From: Apus apus
Lineage: Eukaryota; Chordata; Aves; Apodiformes; Apodidae
DNA length: 64,000 bases
Direction of reading: 5' to 3'
Assembly: GCF_020740795.1 (NCBI RefSeq)
Contig: NC_067299.1
Span: forward strand, 10,236,001-10,300,000
Part shown: positions 24,129 through 36,954 of the stretch, in pieces
How positions within the stretch are numbered: position 1 is the stretch's first letter
Layout of the letters: each line of letters begins with the position of its first letter
Notes under the pieces: generated by a model
The model's input: the letters and a program-made list of their open reading frames with translations, nothing else
Databases searched by the model: none
Told to the model about the DNA's origin: nothing
Position numbers and translations under genes: made by a program

Positions 24129-27100
24129 CAAAGAGGATGAGTTGGTACCTTTTCCTGATCCAAGTGCACACACCACCTTGGCATCTCCTACCTCATCCCA
24201 GCCCCCAGCTAAATCCTGCAGGTACAGAAGGTTGCCACTCTTCTTTTCTGTGTGTCCTCAGTGCTGGGAAGTGACTCCAGTGCCAGTGTGTCCCTGCAGA
24301 AAAGATTAAGGCAAATACAACCAGCTCCTCAGCTGTGCTTCAAGGTCTTATCCAGGGCCTGCTGGTGATGATAAGAAATTTTCTTACAGCCTTCCCTGCA
24401 TTAGGCCCTTATTCTGTCTGCAATGTCTGTTTGCAGTAGCACTTCATTATCTCTGGCTTTGTCCTGTTTTCCAGCTGTGGAGTTCATGATGTTATATTCC
24501 ACACCTGAGACAAATCTTGTGCTATTTTCTTTCTTATGCAGAATATTTTTCTTATCTCTTTCTCAAGTGCAGGTGAGCAACAGTATAATACTAGAGAGGA
24601 TTAGACATACTGTCAAAAAAAAAAAAATCTTGGTGATTTTGAACTTTAGGTGAAGCAATAAAGCAGGAAGTTAGCATTTCTTTCAGTCAGTGACTGAATT
24701 GGACTTGGATGGATCATTGGTTTGTTGTTTGGTTTTGTTTTTTTTTTTTTGTGGCAGAGAAACTAAATTGCATCAAGGAATGGATCTGTGGTATAAAATT
24801 AGAAGTAATGGCTTTGTGTCTGTGCCTATAGGAAATGGTCTAGTCTTATTCAGGATGCTAGTAAGATGTGTGGCTTTCAATATTTATTCCTAGGAGATGT
24901 GGCAGACCAGTAGAAAGTACTAGAAGTTGAAGGCTGTCTGCTCTAAGCCTCCTGTGGTGCTTGGCAAGTCTGCAGAGGTTAATGGCAGTAAAACAATGTT
25001 GCTTTCAAAAGGGATCAGCTTTTGGTGCAGATGATGGCATTGTCCATGGGAATGAAGCAGTGTAGAGATGCAATATCCTTTTGTTAAACAAGAGGAAACT
25101 TTCTAAGAATAGTGACTTTTGTAAAATAGTTCTGTGGTTTGAGACTTTGAGGGTTGGTGGTGTTTTTTCTTGATCATTCAGGAGAAAACTGTAAAGCTGT
25201 CCTCATGATGGGGTTGAAGAAGAGATTATGGTAAATCTACAGTTCAGTGGATCTCTGGTCATTAGCTTCAGCCTCAGGTATACTAGCCTTCCCAGGAGAA
25301 TAAATAAAAAATGCTTACAAGTTTTAGATCTGCTGAAGGCAACACCCACCTTCTGCATAGTTAAAAACATCAAAAGCAAAAGAGGACTCGATAATAATGA
25401 AGTTTGGGAACTTGAGAAATTATAGAGGTCACTTCAGATCCCATTGGCCCCTGAGCAAAACTGTTTCAAGGCAGTTTTCTGACCTTCTTTGCACATATTT
25501 GAAAGCCACAGCTTTTTACCTGAAGGGCTCTAAAGAAGATTAAACAGCTTTTTAACATCTGCTGTGTTCATAGCGTGTAGGAAGAGCTATCAGTTTTGGT
25601 TGCTATTAAGATGGATGGGTTTTTACTTGACTTGGAAAAAGTATCTAAAACATACTTTGGTTTATGTTTTTATGTTCTATTATACTCTGAAAATGGGGGG
25701 GAGAATACCTTGCTTTATATTGGTGACTTTGATTCAAAAGGAAGCAAATGCTTTAAAAACAAAGCACACCCACATCTAGAGGTCAGTTCCCTTGCAGGCA
25801 CAACAGCAGCATCTGTTTAACAGCAAGCAGCAGCTCTGTGTAATGATGTGGTGTAGAAGGAAATCAATACAAAGGGAAACTGGGAAAAATCAGGGTATGA
25901 AAATATAGACTGCTTGTTTGAGTTGTAAGAGCAACTAAGATTTAAAAACCGTGTGGGGAATAAAGGATTTGATAAATCTTGTTGGCCTTATTTCATACAA
26001 TCATGTGTTGCCTGACACTGTTAATCAGGGCTGAGGACAGAGCTACTCAGGGCGGAGGGGGCTCCTAGGACATCAGGACTTGGCATGTCTGTACTTGTCT
26101 TCATGTTGGCTACTGGGTCTGAGTTATCCTAGCCAGAACTGGGACTGCTGATCTGGAAAAGAGCACAGGAAGCACCCAGATCTTTGCAGGGTCAGTCTGC
26201 ATCACTGGGCTGAAGGAAGGGCTCTAGAAGGAGCTTGTGATTTAGATAAGGAGACTGCACAGGAGCACATCTCAGTGGCACTCCTGTCTGTATGATGGCA
26301 TCTGTGAGGCAATGAATGACATGTATTGAGATGATTACTCTTTCTGAGGAGCTTGGATTAGAGACTCCTGGTGAAAAGGTCTCAGCTGGAGCAAGCAGGC
26401 AAAACACAACTGCACCTGGAGAGAGAAGCCAGGCACAGGGCCAGGAGGTGCAGGTGAGAAGGACTGGGAAAAGTCTAGAACTGCACTTCTCAACCCTTTG
26501 TTTTATTCTTTATGCTCTTCTTGATTTTCCGTGGTTTTGTCTCTTCATATGACCTCAGCTGGTAGAAAGTGTCTGGCCACCCATCACATTTGGAGTCCAC
26601 AGTTGGTGTTGACCTTTTGGCTCTGGCTCTGATCCAGCGGAGGAGCTGGGTTGTCTTGTCAGCAGCAGCTTCCAGCCTTAGGTGATTTTTTCTCTCTAGG
26701 GACTCCCATTCCAAGTGCAAATCTGAATTCAGAGCTATAGTTTGCTCAATTTATAAATTCCCCAGGGGTCATCTCCTAGGACAGAATAGCAGCAGACATT
26801 GAAGGGCAAGTGGTGGTGTTTGCAGTGTTACTCTAGTGCTGCTAATTACAACCAGCATTGCAGCACTCCGATTCCTTGATGTTCACATGAATTCCCACTT
26901 GGGGTTTATAACCCAGGAACACAGGCTTCCTGCTTGAAATAGCCTCCCGATCAGATCTGGTGAAACTCCTCTGGAGAAGTAACTGTGGATTTTTGAGCTT
27001 CAAATGAGAAGGCGATTGCTGAATCTCTTATTTATTCCCTTGACTTTAATAAGAGTTTGAACTGAACAGAGGATTCAGAGATGCAGCCTGAGGTGTCTGG

Positions 27101-30100
27101 AATTTAGATTTGCTGTTGCCTGATATACATTGCCTTGCATGAGTAAATGAGCCTATATTTAGGATAATTTTTCCTTCCTGTTTTCTATTTACATGCTTTG
27201 CTCAGAGATTGCCTCTGCTAGGATTAAGGAATTGCCTCTTTGTGAGGTTATTCCAGAGATGAGTGTAAAACTGAAGCTGAGCAGAGCTTGTTTCGTGTCT
27301 GGGATCTGATAAAAGTAAATCACAGCAGTGATTCTCAGGGGAAGGTTATCTGCATGTGTAGGACACTTCTGGTGAGAGGCTGATGTGTCTGTGTCCAGAT
27401 GCTTTTCTAACCCAGAGCTTTTGGGACAGGTTTCACATACAGCTGGATGAGGCTTTGAATGAAGGCTTGAACGTCTTGGAATAGCCTTATTGTTGGAGCC
27501 AGCAGGACTGATGGTGCTTCACTCAACTCTGTTAAATGAATGTAGAGCATCAGAGTTTGTTGTGCGTTGTCCCAGGGATAAAAGCTTTTATAGCTCAGCA
27601 TATTTGCTAAGATCTCCACTACTCTCTCAGTAAAGAGATTAGTTGAGGAAGGAAGTTTTGCTCCCTTAGGAGCTGTGGTGCATTGCCAGTTTGTAAATAC
27701 ACAGATGCCATCACAAGAAAAAAATCCAAATACAAATTGTGGTGTCTGACATGTTGTTTTATATCCTAAAAGACTCCTTCTTTGATATCGAAGACTTAGA
27801 TGTCACAAAAGTGAATGTGTGTGATTTAATTTTTTGCAAGGCTACAGCTAAAGAGAATGATAAAACTCTAATGGTGGTTACAGTTGGTGTATTTGCAGGA
27901 GAAACCCCCAAACATCTTCCTAGCGTACACTTCATGCTGTGTTTTCTGGAATATGTTAGTCACAGTATAATAATCTTCAAGAGATGGGAAATATGAATAT
28001 AACCAGCCCTCACTGGCCTTTATGATTGCCTGTCTTCTCATTTTGCTTTAGGTCTCAGCTTGAGTGTCTCAGATGATCTGAATTCCTCTGTCGAGCTGGA
28101 GGAGAGTGAAGCTGCCAGATATTTTAATGTAGCTTTACATTTGTCACATGAGATGTTTGGCTCAGATAAATCGATTCCACAGTTTTGTCTTACTCAAAAA
28201 AGGAAAAACGTTCAGCACCCTGAGTGCCATGAACAGGCTCAAACTATTTCATGCCTGAATTTTCTTTCAGATGTCAGTGCGACACCAGCCTTCTGCAGGG
28301 CTCTCCCTAAAGCTCAGATTGGGATGTTGGTGCATAAAATGTCACTGGATGCCAAGTTCTTCAGGACCTCATCCCCTGAATTTCTGCTTCCTCCTCACAA
28401 AGAAGCAGGTCATTGCTAAGTTGCTTCTGGTGCTGCTGTAGCAGGTTCCCTTGTTCACCTCTATTTTTTCCTTTGAAGTGTGTGTGTGGGGGGAGATATA
28501 ATTTGCACTCATCTTCAAGAGCTAATGCACAATCCCAGTGTTGAGATGTGAAAAAATGAGGGTATGTGAATCTCTGAGGAACTAGTACAAACATGTAGGT
28601 GAGTCAGGAGGAATGACAGATTTACCAAACCTGTGCCGTGTGTGTTGATGCCATCACTGCTGCCATCAGGCTAAAAAGCTCCCTGCTGCAGCTTTGGTGC
28701 CTGGTTGGCTTCTTCGGCCTTTAGTGCCTTTTTTTCTTTTTATCTAATTTCATGCATATCCAGTATTGCAGAAGTTCCTACAGGTGGTGGGTGCCAAGCT
28801 CATCCAGGCTGTTGTCTGCACCCAGCATCCCGGCGCAGGCGGCTGCGCTGCCAGTGCTGCTGTTTGTGCCCAGCCCCAGGGATCAACCCTCCTGCTCATC
28901 TGTCCCTCACCTGGCTTGAAAAGCTTGAACACTTCAGGTCACTGCTCTGCAAGGGGCCCTGCTGTTTTCTCCCACTCGACCACACCCAGGTGAACAAGCC
29001 CAGACTCTCCTTGCAGACACGTTTTCATAGTTGACTTTTGTGTTCCCCACCAGGAAGTGGAGGAGGGGGAGAACAGGCAGCATCTTTCTATGCCTCGTGT
29101 TTTTAGAAGCTGTAAATAATATCATATAACTTACACTTTCTTAGAAAGCACTTTATGCAGTCTGAGCATTTTTCACCCTCATTTATCATCTTTGTATCTT
29201 ATAGATTTATTGTTTTCCTTTGCCTGGTAATTCCTGAAGTCTGTCAGAGAGTAGCACTTTAATGTACATATAATAAAGGGCTTGGCAATTAAAAAAGAAA
29301 CAAAAAAACCCCACATCCGGAAAATGCTTTGGGATTTGGTTATTCAATCCATTGTCTTGTCCCTGTGGAGTATCTGCTACTGAGACAAGTAAAATCTCAG
29401 GTTTGGTTTGGAGATAAAGCCCCTTGGAGAAGCATTTTGGTGAGGAGGAGGAAGCAGGGTCTGAAGGGAATGTCTTGTGGCTAGACTTCCTGGCGGATGC
29501 TTGGGAGACCTCAGCACATTGCTTAGAAACAAAGATCTGATATCCAAGCTGCTCCACTTAGATCTGTTGGAGGCTTTAATGTTGTGGGCATGATCCCTTA
29601 ATAAAAGTGCTGATACGAAGCGGTTTAATAGGTAATTAAACCTGATGAGCCAGGAGGAGGTGCTTTCCCATGCTGTGAAGTGCCTGATGGCTGTTGAAGT
29701 TTTTCTGAAAATGAGGGTTTCACTGGAGGTTGCATCAGTGAGGATGCTGCACAGAGGTCAGCACAGCAGTGTCAGGTGTTTAGTGGCATCATTGTTTTGG
29801 AATTCTACATTGATTGAGTTGATGCAAGCCACAGATTGTGGCTAGGCAGGCAAAGCATCAAATTAAAATAGAAAATATTCAGCCACCTTGGACAAGTTAA
29901 TGTGTGATAGACAAATACATACACCAGCTGTGCAGATCAAAGACAAGTGCTTGATAATATCTGAATGAAGTTGCCCTTTGAGGGACTTGTGCTGAACCCT
30001 GAGGCTCCTCCTAGGCCACGGGGATGGGCTAATGGCAATTCTGACAGCCTCGGGTCAGCTCCTGCCCTACACTTTCTCCTCTGAAAATAATCAAGACATT

Positions 30101-32827
30101 GCATTCACAGGCTCTCACCTGGAGCTCTTTACAAGTCACCACCAAAGTCTGCTTCTGGTGCACTTGGACATTAACAGCTATGGATTTCCCTGAGGAGGAG
30201 TGGGCAAGGAGACACTAAAGATCTTCCCTTTCCCTTTGGGATCAGCTGCTATACGCTCTGAAGAGTAATGTGATGTTCTTACCCTCATGCATCCTCCAGT
30301 TGAGATCAGGGCTGTTCCCTTTGCAGCATAGTAGGGGTTTGATGTTTGTTGGTTATTCTAATTATTGTCCACTTTAGAACTGGATAGGCCTTGACCTATT
30401 ACTTCAGAGTTTTAAAAACCACTATCAATTGCATGTAGTTTTGAATAATGTCAATACACGTTGGACATTCTGACAAATTTATGAGCACAGCTGAGTGTGG
30501 ATGGGTCTCTGAGCATGGGAAAACTGCAGGAATTGCTGTTGGTCTTTCCTGGGTTGGTGAAAGTTTTGCCTGTGACCTCTGTGGGACTGGGTCATGCCCT
30601 CTTGACTAGGTGGATAGTGACATTTGAATGCAGACATCATTGGGGTGTTTGAGGGTATGTCTGTGCAGTGCAACAATAATAGACCCTCCATATAATCTGA
30701 ATTGCTGATTATATTTTCTACAGCACCCATCTGCTGTTCTTTCCCATCACCTCACCTCAAATGCTGGCTAAAACCTGTTCTTTTGTGTACAGACCATTCT
30801 TATTACTCCTGTTGTTTGCCTCTATATTTGAGATGTGCTATAAACCCTGGTTTATAGCAGTGTTAGCATGAGAACCTGCTGGCTGCTGCAGCACACCCTG
30901 GACCTTGAAGCACTGAGTCAAGCTGCAGCTACCAAACACAAGCCTCTTGCTGGCTGAAAAGTATGATGTCCTCTTTGATCATCAGTCATGTAGATCCAGG
31001 ATTTGGAAGAGGGTTAAAACTGCCAGTTGTAAACCAGTATAATTGTAACAGATACACTGAAGATATTTTGCATTGAATATACTGACAGAAGACCAGGCTT
31101 TGCTCCTCTTATCCATAACGTTAGAAGCTACTTTGTGATCTGTTCCAGGGATACACTTGGGTTTTACTAGTTAAATCACTACCTAGTATATATAGAGATG
31201 TCAAATATTAGTTGCTAGCAACAGTCCAAATGATGGGTGGCAGATGGTGGCTTTCTCTGTGTACCTGAGTGTCTAATATGCCATAGAAGTGTTATGTTTT
31301 ATAGCCATGGGTTATATTGATGGTGAATGATGTTACATTTCTTAGCCTTTGAACTGGCCTTTATCCCCAGCTATATCCCAGAAATTGCAGAGCCCAGTAA
31401 GGTTTTCCTTTAAGGACCATATGGGAAAATTGGTTGACCTGTCATTTTTTAATCACACCTTATGAAGTCTTTGTTTGTATGAAGTCTTTGCTTCGGTGTT
31501 CTTGCCTTCCCTTGAAATTCAACTCTCCTCCCCTGGGCAAGCTGATACTGTTTTCTTGTTGCTGGGGAAATGAGAAAAATGTGTCTGCTGAGGGTTAAAC
31601 TTCAGTTAGGGGAATGAGGAGCAGCAGCAGATTAGCTCCCTAATAAGGTTCTTGCTTCAGTGAAAGTGTCTTTGATGATGTAGATGGAAGGTAGATCAGT
31701 ATGGAAAGCATGACCCAAATCTTCTTTCTAAGCAGAATACTTATATATGTACACAAATATATATATAATAATGTTCAGGCACTGCCAGGTCTTTGAAGGA
31801 GCAGCAACAGCTCTTTTTTTTTCACAGAAACACCACATCAACAGGCTTGTTTGCCTCAGCCTAGTCCCCAGTGATTAAAGCTACACCTACAAGCCAAGCT
31901 GAAAGCTTTGCCTACCAGCCTTCCTCCTTGCTAACACAGCTGAAAGACCGTTCATTATCCTACCCAAGGCAGAGTTGAAAAACAGACCCTTTCCAGACTC
32001 CCTGCATCAAAAGAGAGAGATTCGGGCAGGTTCTTGTTCAGCTGCAGCATCAACTACACACGGAAATATTTTAACCTTTCTGCACTGATTTGTGTAGGGC
32101 ACCCATGCTAGTGGTGTAGAGATGCTCTGTGCTTTCTGTGAGTGGTCAGTTGATGTGCTTATGGAGATACTTTGCAGAAAGCTGGCTTGCATTATTTGTG
32201 GTTTTAACTTGAAATTTAGTTGTCAAGGGTTCATGGATGATTGATAAATTGTAGCTGTGAACAGCTTGAATATGGTTACTTAATATGAGCTAGAGAATTG
32301 TCATTTTTTTCTAAGTAGATCTATCAACTTACTAGAGTTCATAGTATTTAAATAACCATTTATGAAATATCAACTTATTTAAAATTAACCCTTTCTTGTC
32401 TCATTACATGTAGTATGTCAAAATTTATTTCGTCTCCTGGTTGAATTGTACTCCAAATCAATGTTGTGACCTTGTAGCTGTCAGTCACAAAATCATAAGC
32501 CAGAATTGAATCAGATAAACAGCAAGAGAACTGAAACACAAACCTGTACATTCTGATTACTCATGTGATTCAATTCAGTGAGCTACTAGAGTGACATTTT
32601 AAATATGGAGCTTAAATGAATTTGTGTTATATGGAGATACTATCCTGGCCATTTGCACAAGGACAATTAACAGTCTATAATTTATGCCTCCAGGTTCCTA
32701 TTGCACTACTGAGACTATCCACACAAGAGAAATATAACAAGTCACAAATGCAAGAAATAGTGTTTTCCTTTTCACTGAATTGCTCAACCTGAATAACTTT
32801 CTCCTCCCCCTTCACCAGTCAAAAGCT
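24129..32827. other. Upstream flank, 8.7 kb without clear repeats
   Basis: The longest CR1-free stretch in the upstream flank before the promoter region. It holds homopolymers (A13 at 24615-24627, T13 at 24738-24750), an AT dinucleotide tract at 31742-31772 and the open stretch at 28052-28419. Several 70-85 codon frames (27407-27619 minus, 27739-27996 plus) look protein-like but have no convincing splice borders. Confidence 0.55.
28052..28419 (+). other. Open stretch behind a good splice acceptor, unrecognised
   Basis: The acceptor tgtcttctcattttgcttta|g at 28051 precedes 121 open codons ending in TAA at 28417-28419. The translation contains ELEESEAARYFNVALHLSHE and keeps several CpGs, uncommon in the surrounding DNA. 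No clear donor lies inside (best is gcaggtcatt at 28404), so it would have to be a terminal exon, and no AATAAA follows closely. It may be chance. Confidence 0.15.
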
Positions 32828-33213
32828 TTATTCCAAAACCCAGTACTTGGGATCCCAGTTCTCCCAGCACTTCCTGCTGTAATACATTTTGTCTAAAGGA
32901 GTGGAGTCATTGTTCAACAGGACTGTGGTTGCAGGCAGGTGTTCATAAGCATCAGGAGTCTCAAAGTATTTTTTCAGTGTGGGGTTGTCTGACTCCAAAG
33001 GCTCTTTCCACAGAGCTCTGGGGACCAGGCTTTCCAACTAGTGGCTGTAACTGCTAGGCCTAAGACCTGAAGGTACTCTAGCCAGATTGCAAAATAGTTT
33101 GTGTGTGGCACCTCTCTCTGTTAAACCTGGAACATGATAGCTGGTGGACTCTGTGCCCTTCTTAGCCTCTTGAGTCAGTTCTTGTGCTCCTGTCTGGGAT
33201 TCAGCAGTTGTGA
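32828..33213 (-). pseudogene. Possible terminal exon or decayed retrocopy, unrecognised
   Basis: On the minus strand a frame is open for 59 codons, meets one TAG (33038-33040), then is open for a further 69 codons to a TAA that lies inside AATAAA, a canonical polyadenylation signal. The second half contains KYFETPDAYEHLPATT and ends CWENWDPKYWVLE. Two readings are possible: a terminal exon whose acceptor is the in-frame TAG (the pyrimidine tract is poor), or a retrocopy or old exon disabled by that TAG. No poly(A) tract follows. I cannot name a parent gene; chance is also possible. Confidence 0.2.
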
Positions 33214-33684
33214 GCCTTTACAGCCAGCTTAGCAGTGAAACTGAGTGAGTAGCTCTTGGGTTTGGTGGGGGTTGGATTTGTATTTTTTTGTTGTGGTGTT
33301 TGGTTTTTTGGGGGGTTTTATTTGTTTGTTTAATTTATCTTTATTCATAATTTCAAAACTACTCAGTTTTCACTTGATGCAGTTTTGCACAGGCAGAAAA
33401 ATTAATCCATACATTTTCGTTTTCTGTTCCAAGATTACAAGTGTTCAGTTTGAAGCATGCTTCTTCCAGTGGCTTACCCACAAAACAGGGACAGTCAGGC
33501 ATGGATGTCTGCTTGGAGCTGTGCCATGTGCATCTTGCTCTCCAAAGGCCTGTTTACTGTGGGCATGTTCCTTTCTCCATATCCAGCTGGTGCAGAAGAG
33601 GCCTTACGGCATTAGAGATGGAGATGGCCAAAATTATTTCAAAGAACCCTTCTGAGCTGCCTGGTGGAAAAAGGACCTGAGGGA

Positions 33685-34291
33685 GTTGGTTGACAGCAGC
33701 TGAATATGAGCCCGTGTGTGCCCAGGTGGCCAAGAAGGCCACCAGCATCCTGGCTTGTACCAGCACTGGGGTGGCCAGCAGGACCAGGGCAGGGATCATC
33801 CCCCTGTGCTCAGCACTGCTGAGGCTGCACCTGGAATCCTGGGGTCAGTTCTGGGCCCCTCACAACAAGAAGGACCTTGAGGGGCTGGAGCGTGTCCAGG
33901 GAAGGGCAAGGGAGCTGGGGAAGAGGCTGGAGCAGGAGTCTGACTGGGAGCAGCTGAGGGAGCTGGGGGTGTCCAGCCTGGAGAAAAGGGAAGACCTTCT
34001 CACTCTCTCTGCAACTACCTGAGAGGAGGTTGAAGCCAGGAGGGGTCAGTCTCTTCTCCAAAGGAACAAAGCAATAGGATGAAAGGAGACAGCCTCAAGT
34101 TGTGAAAGGGGAGTTGGGTATCAGGAACAATTTCTTCCCCAGGCAGTGGGGGAGTTTCCATCCCTGGAGGGATTTCAAAGCCAGGTAGATGTGGTGCTGA
34201 GGGACATGGGGCAGTGGTGGCATGGGCAGTGCTGGGTTAAGGGTTGGACTTGAAGATCTTTAAGGTCTTTTACAACCAAAACAGTTCTATG
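33685..34291 (+). mobile_element. CR1 LINE fragment, 3' end
   Basis: Sense copy of about 600 bp. The peptide [20 protein letters not shown] and the following [20 protein letters not shown] are the conserved CR1 ORF2 region after the reverse transcriptase. The frame breaks near 34022, and a small deletion removes part of the terminal ORF2 tail before the 3' UTR (ggacatggggcagtggtggc). It ends near gttctatg. Confidence 0.93.
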
Positions 34292-34744
34292 TTTGGGCTC
34301 TCCTGTTTCTGTACACCAAAACTGTGAATACTGAAAAGGACAAATATACATCCTTTCTTATCTGTCTCATCTTAACTGGTGTGATTGTGCCCTGAAGTAG
34401 TTGTGAAGACATTTCTGACTGGCCAGACCTTGTGGCTTTTCAGTGTGAAGTCTGGAAATAGGTGGATCCCTCCTAATGAGAGCCAAGCAGTTTGTAAAGC
34501 TGCTGCCTCTCAGGCCTGTGGATCTTGTTCCTGTTTATTTACAGTGATCTCTGTGGGTCATAATAACCTTTCTTTCTTTCTAGAAAGTGTGTCCTCTGTA
34601 CCTCAAGTACTTCTGTTAGAAAATTTTATACTACAAGTGACAGTACCATGGAATGAGCCAGCTCCATGCTGCTTCTACTCTGGTGAATGGAGTGATGCTG
34701 AAAACCTAACTGTTTTGACAAAACTTTAGGATTCAACACTTTTT

Positions 34745-34774
34745 CATAGATATGTTGAAGAAGACATATCTATG
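34745..34774. repeat. Perfect 10-bp inverted repeat, 10-bp loop
   Basis: catagatatg, then ttgaagaaga, then catatctatg. The hairpin lies ten bases before the CR1 copy that starts at 34785. It has no adjacent U-tract that would suggest a terminator, and is probably incidental. Confidence 0.8.
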
Positions 34775-34784
34775 TCTTCTGCTG

Positions 34785-35186
34785 TGGAGACAGGCTGAGG
34801 GAGTTGGGGGTGTTCAACCTGGAGAAGAGAAGGCTCTGGTGAGACCTTAGAGCACCTTCCAGTGCCTGCAGGGGCTCCAGGAAAGCTGGGGAGGGACTTC
34901 TCAGCAGAGAGGGTAGAGACAGGACAAGGGATAGTGGTTTTAAACTGGAAGAGGGGAGATTAAGGTTAGATATTAAGAAGAAATTCATCACCATGAGGGT
35001 AGTGAGGTGCTGGAATAGGCTGTCCAGGGAGGTTGTGGAAACCCCATCCCTGGAGGTGTTCAAGGGCAGGTTGGATGAGGCTTGTGCAGCCTGGTCTGGT
35101 GGGAAGTGTCCCTGCCCATGGCAGGGGGGTTGGAACCTGGTGATCTTTAAGGTCCCTTCCAACCTTAACCATTCTGTGATTCTATG
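34785..35186 (+). mobile_element. CR1 LINE fragment, 3' end
   Basis: Sense copy that starts at gagacaggctgagggagttg and ends in attctgtgattctatg. The ORF2 tail ([20 protein letters not shown]) is visible. The 3' UTR is the gtgtccctgcccatggcagg class. It lies about 490 bp after the previous CR1 in the same orientation, but its 3' class differs, so the two are separate insertions. Confidence 0.94.
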
Positions 35187-36954
35187 TATGTTTAATTGAT
35201 AGAAGGCAAAGACCAAAGTCTCATGTAAAGGTCAGAGTTACACCACTGTGCTGGTAAGCACAAGAGCTCCTGTACCAGCAAATGCTGAGCAATGTTCTGG
35301 TTAATTATTTTGCTACCTGCCTTCCTTAAAAGGCTCTGAGATGAGTAAATCTTGGCGGGGGGGGGGGGGGGGGGGAGGGGGGCAAAATTATTGCATATAG
35401 TAGGTTCTTTCCCAGAGAAATACCCAAATTTTTTTCCCCTGAGTGCTAGCCTTTCTGCAATAATCACTCTGTGCAGAAAATGCAAACACACTGTCCAGGC
35501 CACAGATAAACCCACATTGGAACAACCTTGCAGCCAGTCCATGGGCCTGGCTCTGCTGCTTGGTTTCATCAGCTATTTCCATTTCCAGCTCCACTGCCTC
35601 TGACAGGAGATTTGAGCACCCAGCCACAAGCTGGAAGCTCAACTGGAGTCCTGCTTGTGCTGTCCATTTCTCTAAGGTTTTGAGGAGTTTAAGCATGACC
35701 TGACTCTAAATTTTTGCCAGAATTGCCTCTACCTTGTGAGGAGGTAACTCCTGCACTCCTCACCTGAAGCATTTTTCTGTCTGCCCAGTCTTTTCACATC
35801 ATCTTTTCCAGAAAATTCATCCTCCTCCTCTTCTCTGTTTCATGATGTGTACCTGCTGGCTAGAGGAAGAGACAAGACCAGCTACTTCTGAAGGCTGAGG
35901 AAAGAAGCACATTATGAAACACATTTAGGCTTTGGGTTTACATGTGAGAATCTCAAACTGTATTTCCCTCTCACTTTCCTTAAGCCCTTTCCTCCTTGTC
36001 CTGCCATCCCACCTCAGCCTGGCCATTCCTGTTGCAGAGCCCTTCAGAAGTAACCAGAGCATTTAGGATTACCAGGTGTGCTCTGGTGTCTCCATCCACA
36101 GAATGGATATTGCTCATCTGGAGGTGATGGTCAGTGCTGATGGCTCTGAAGCTCCTTAAAGATATGATGCAGTAAAAAAAAATAAAATAAAAATGCAAAG
36201 CTATTTATAGCTTATTTTAAAAATATGTAATAATTACTGCCTTCCCCTGCCTTCTTACATAAGATAACAAATGGTGTTCTGCTCCCTGAACGTGTGTGCT
36301 GGATCAGTTGTATAATGTGGGTTTTTTTCAAGTATCCTTACTTAATGTTAGTTTTCATGCATGCATTTTGGAAACTTATCTAAAATATGCCTTAAATAGC
36401 AGAATAAACTAAATGCCAAGGCTCTTACAGCTTCTTCCACCTGCTTTCAGTGCAGAGTTGCCAAACAATTTCAGTGTTTTATAGCCTGTTGCCCCGAATC
36501 AAATTCTGCGTTGCTTTTGGTTTAAGGGCTAATAGCTTTTTGAAATATATTAGTGCTTTCTGGTGACAGATCCAAGATTAGCTGTTTATCCTTCGTTCCA
36601 AGAGGTATTCTATAATCCTGTGGCACAGTAAACTTTATGAGGAATTTTACAGGCTTTCATGAGTGCATTGTGTTTTTAAAATGCTAAAAAAGTAGTTAAG
36701 GAGTGAAGAAAAGAAAGCACTGCAGTGTCTCCATCTGATGTCCCACTGCTAGGAAGTAAGGAGGAATGACTGCAGGACCTACTGTGGATGAGGAAGCCAG
36801 CAAGCCAGGAGCCCCAAGTGCTGCAGAATTGGTTTGCTGGAGGCATATGGGCCTTGATATAATTAACTGCAAGAATGGCATAACTGTTCCTTGGGCTGAA
36901 GCTGCTGGCAAACCTTGAGTATGCACTTGGCAGCAGTAGCACTGGGTTTGGCAT
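35187..36954. other. Upstream flank, no gene seen
   Basis: Contains the long G-run at 35357-35382 and a minus-strand 102-codon frame at 35388-35696 (includes ELEMEIADETKQQSQ) that I do not recognise and that lacks strong splice borders. Confidence 0.55.
35357..35382 (+). repeat. Poly-G tract (G19 A G6)
   Basis: A run of nineteen G, one A and six G. It has G-quadruplex potential on the plus strand and is a common source of sequencing and assembly length error. Confidence 0.9.

Noticed and set aside
26192..26385. Minus-strand open stretch behind a good acceptor (ttttgcctgcttgctccag)
   Set aside because: No donor or polyadenylation signal completes the exon, and the peptide is unrecognised. 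Single acceptor-like sites are too common to report as a gene.
27407..27996. Two protein-like frames of 70-85 codons on opposite strands
   Set aside because: Neither has convincing splice borders or recognisable homology. Frames of this length are frequent at this composition.
31461..31494. Short direct duplication (tatgaagtctttg twice)
   Set aside because: A 17-bp imperfect duplication in non-coding DNA is unremarkable.
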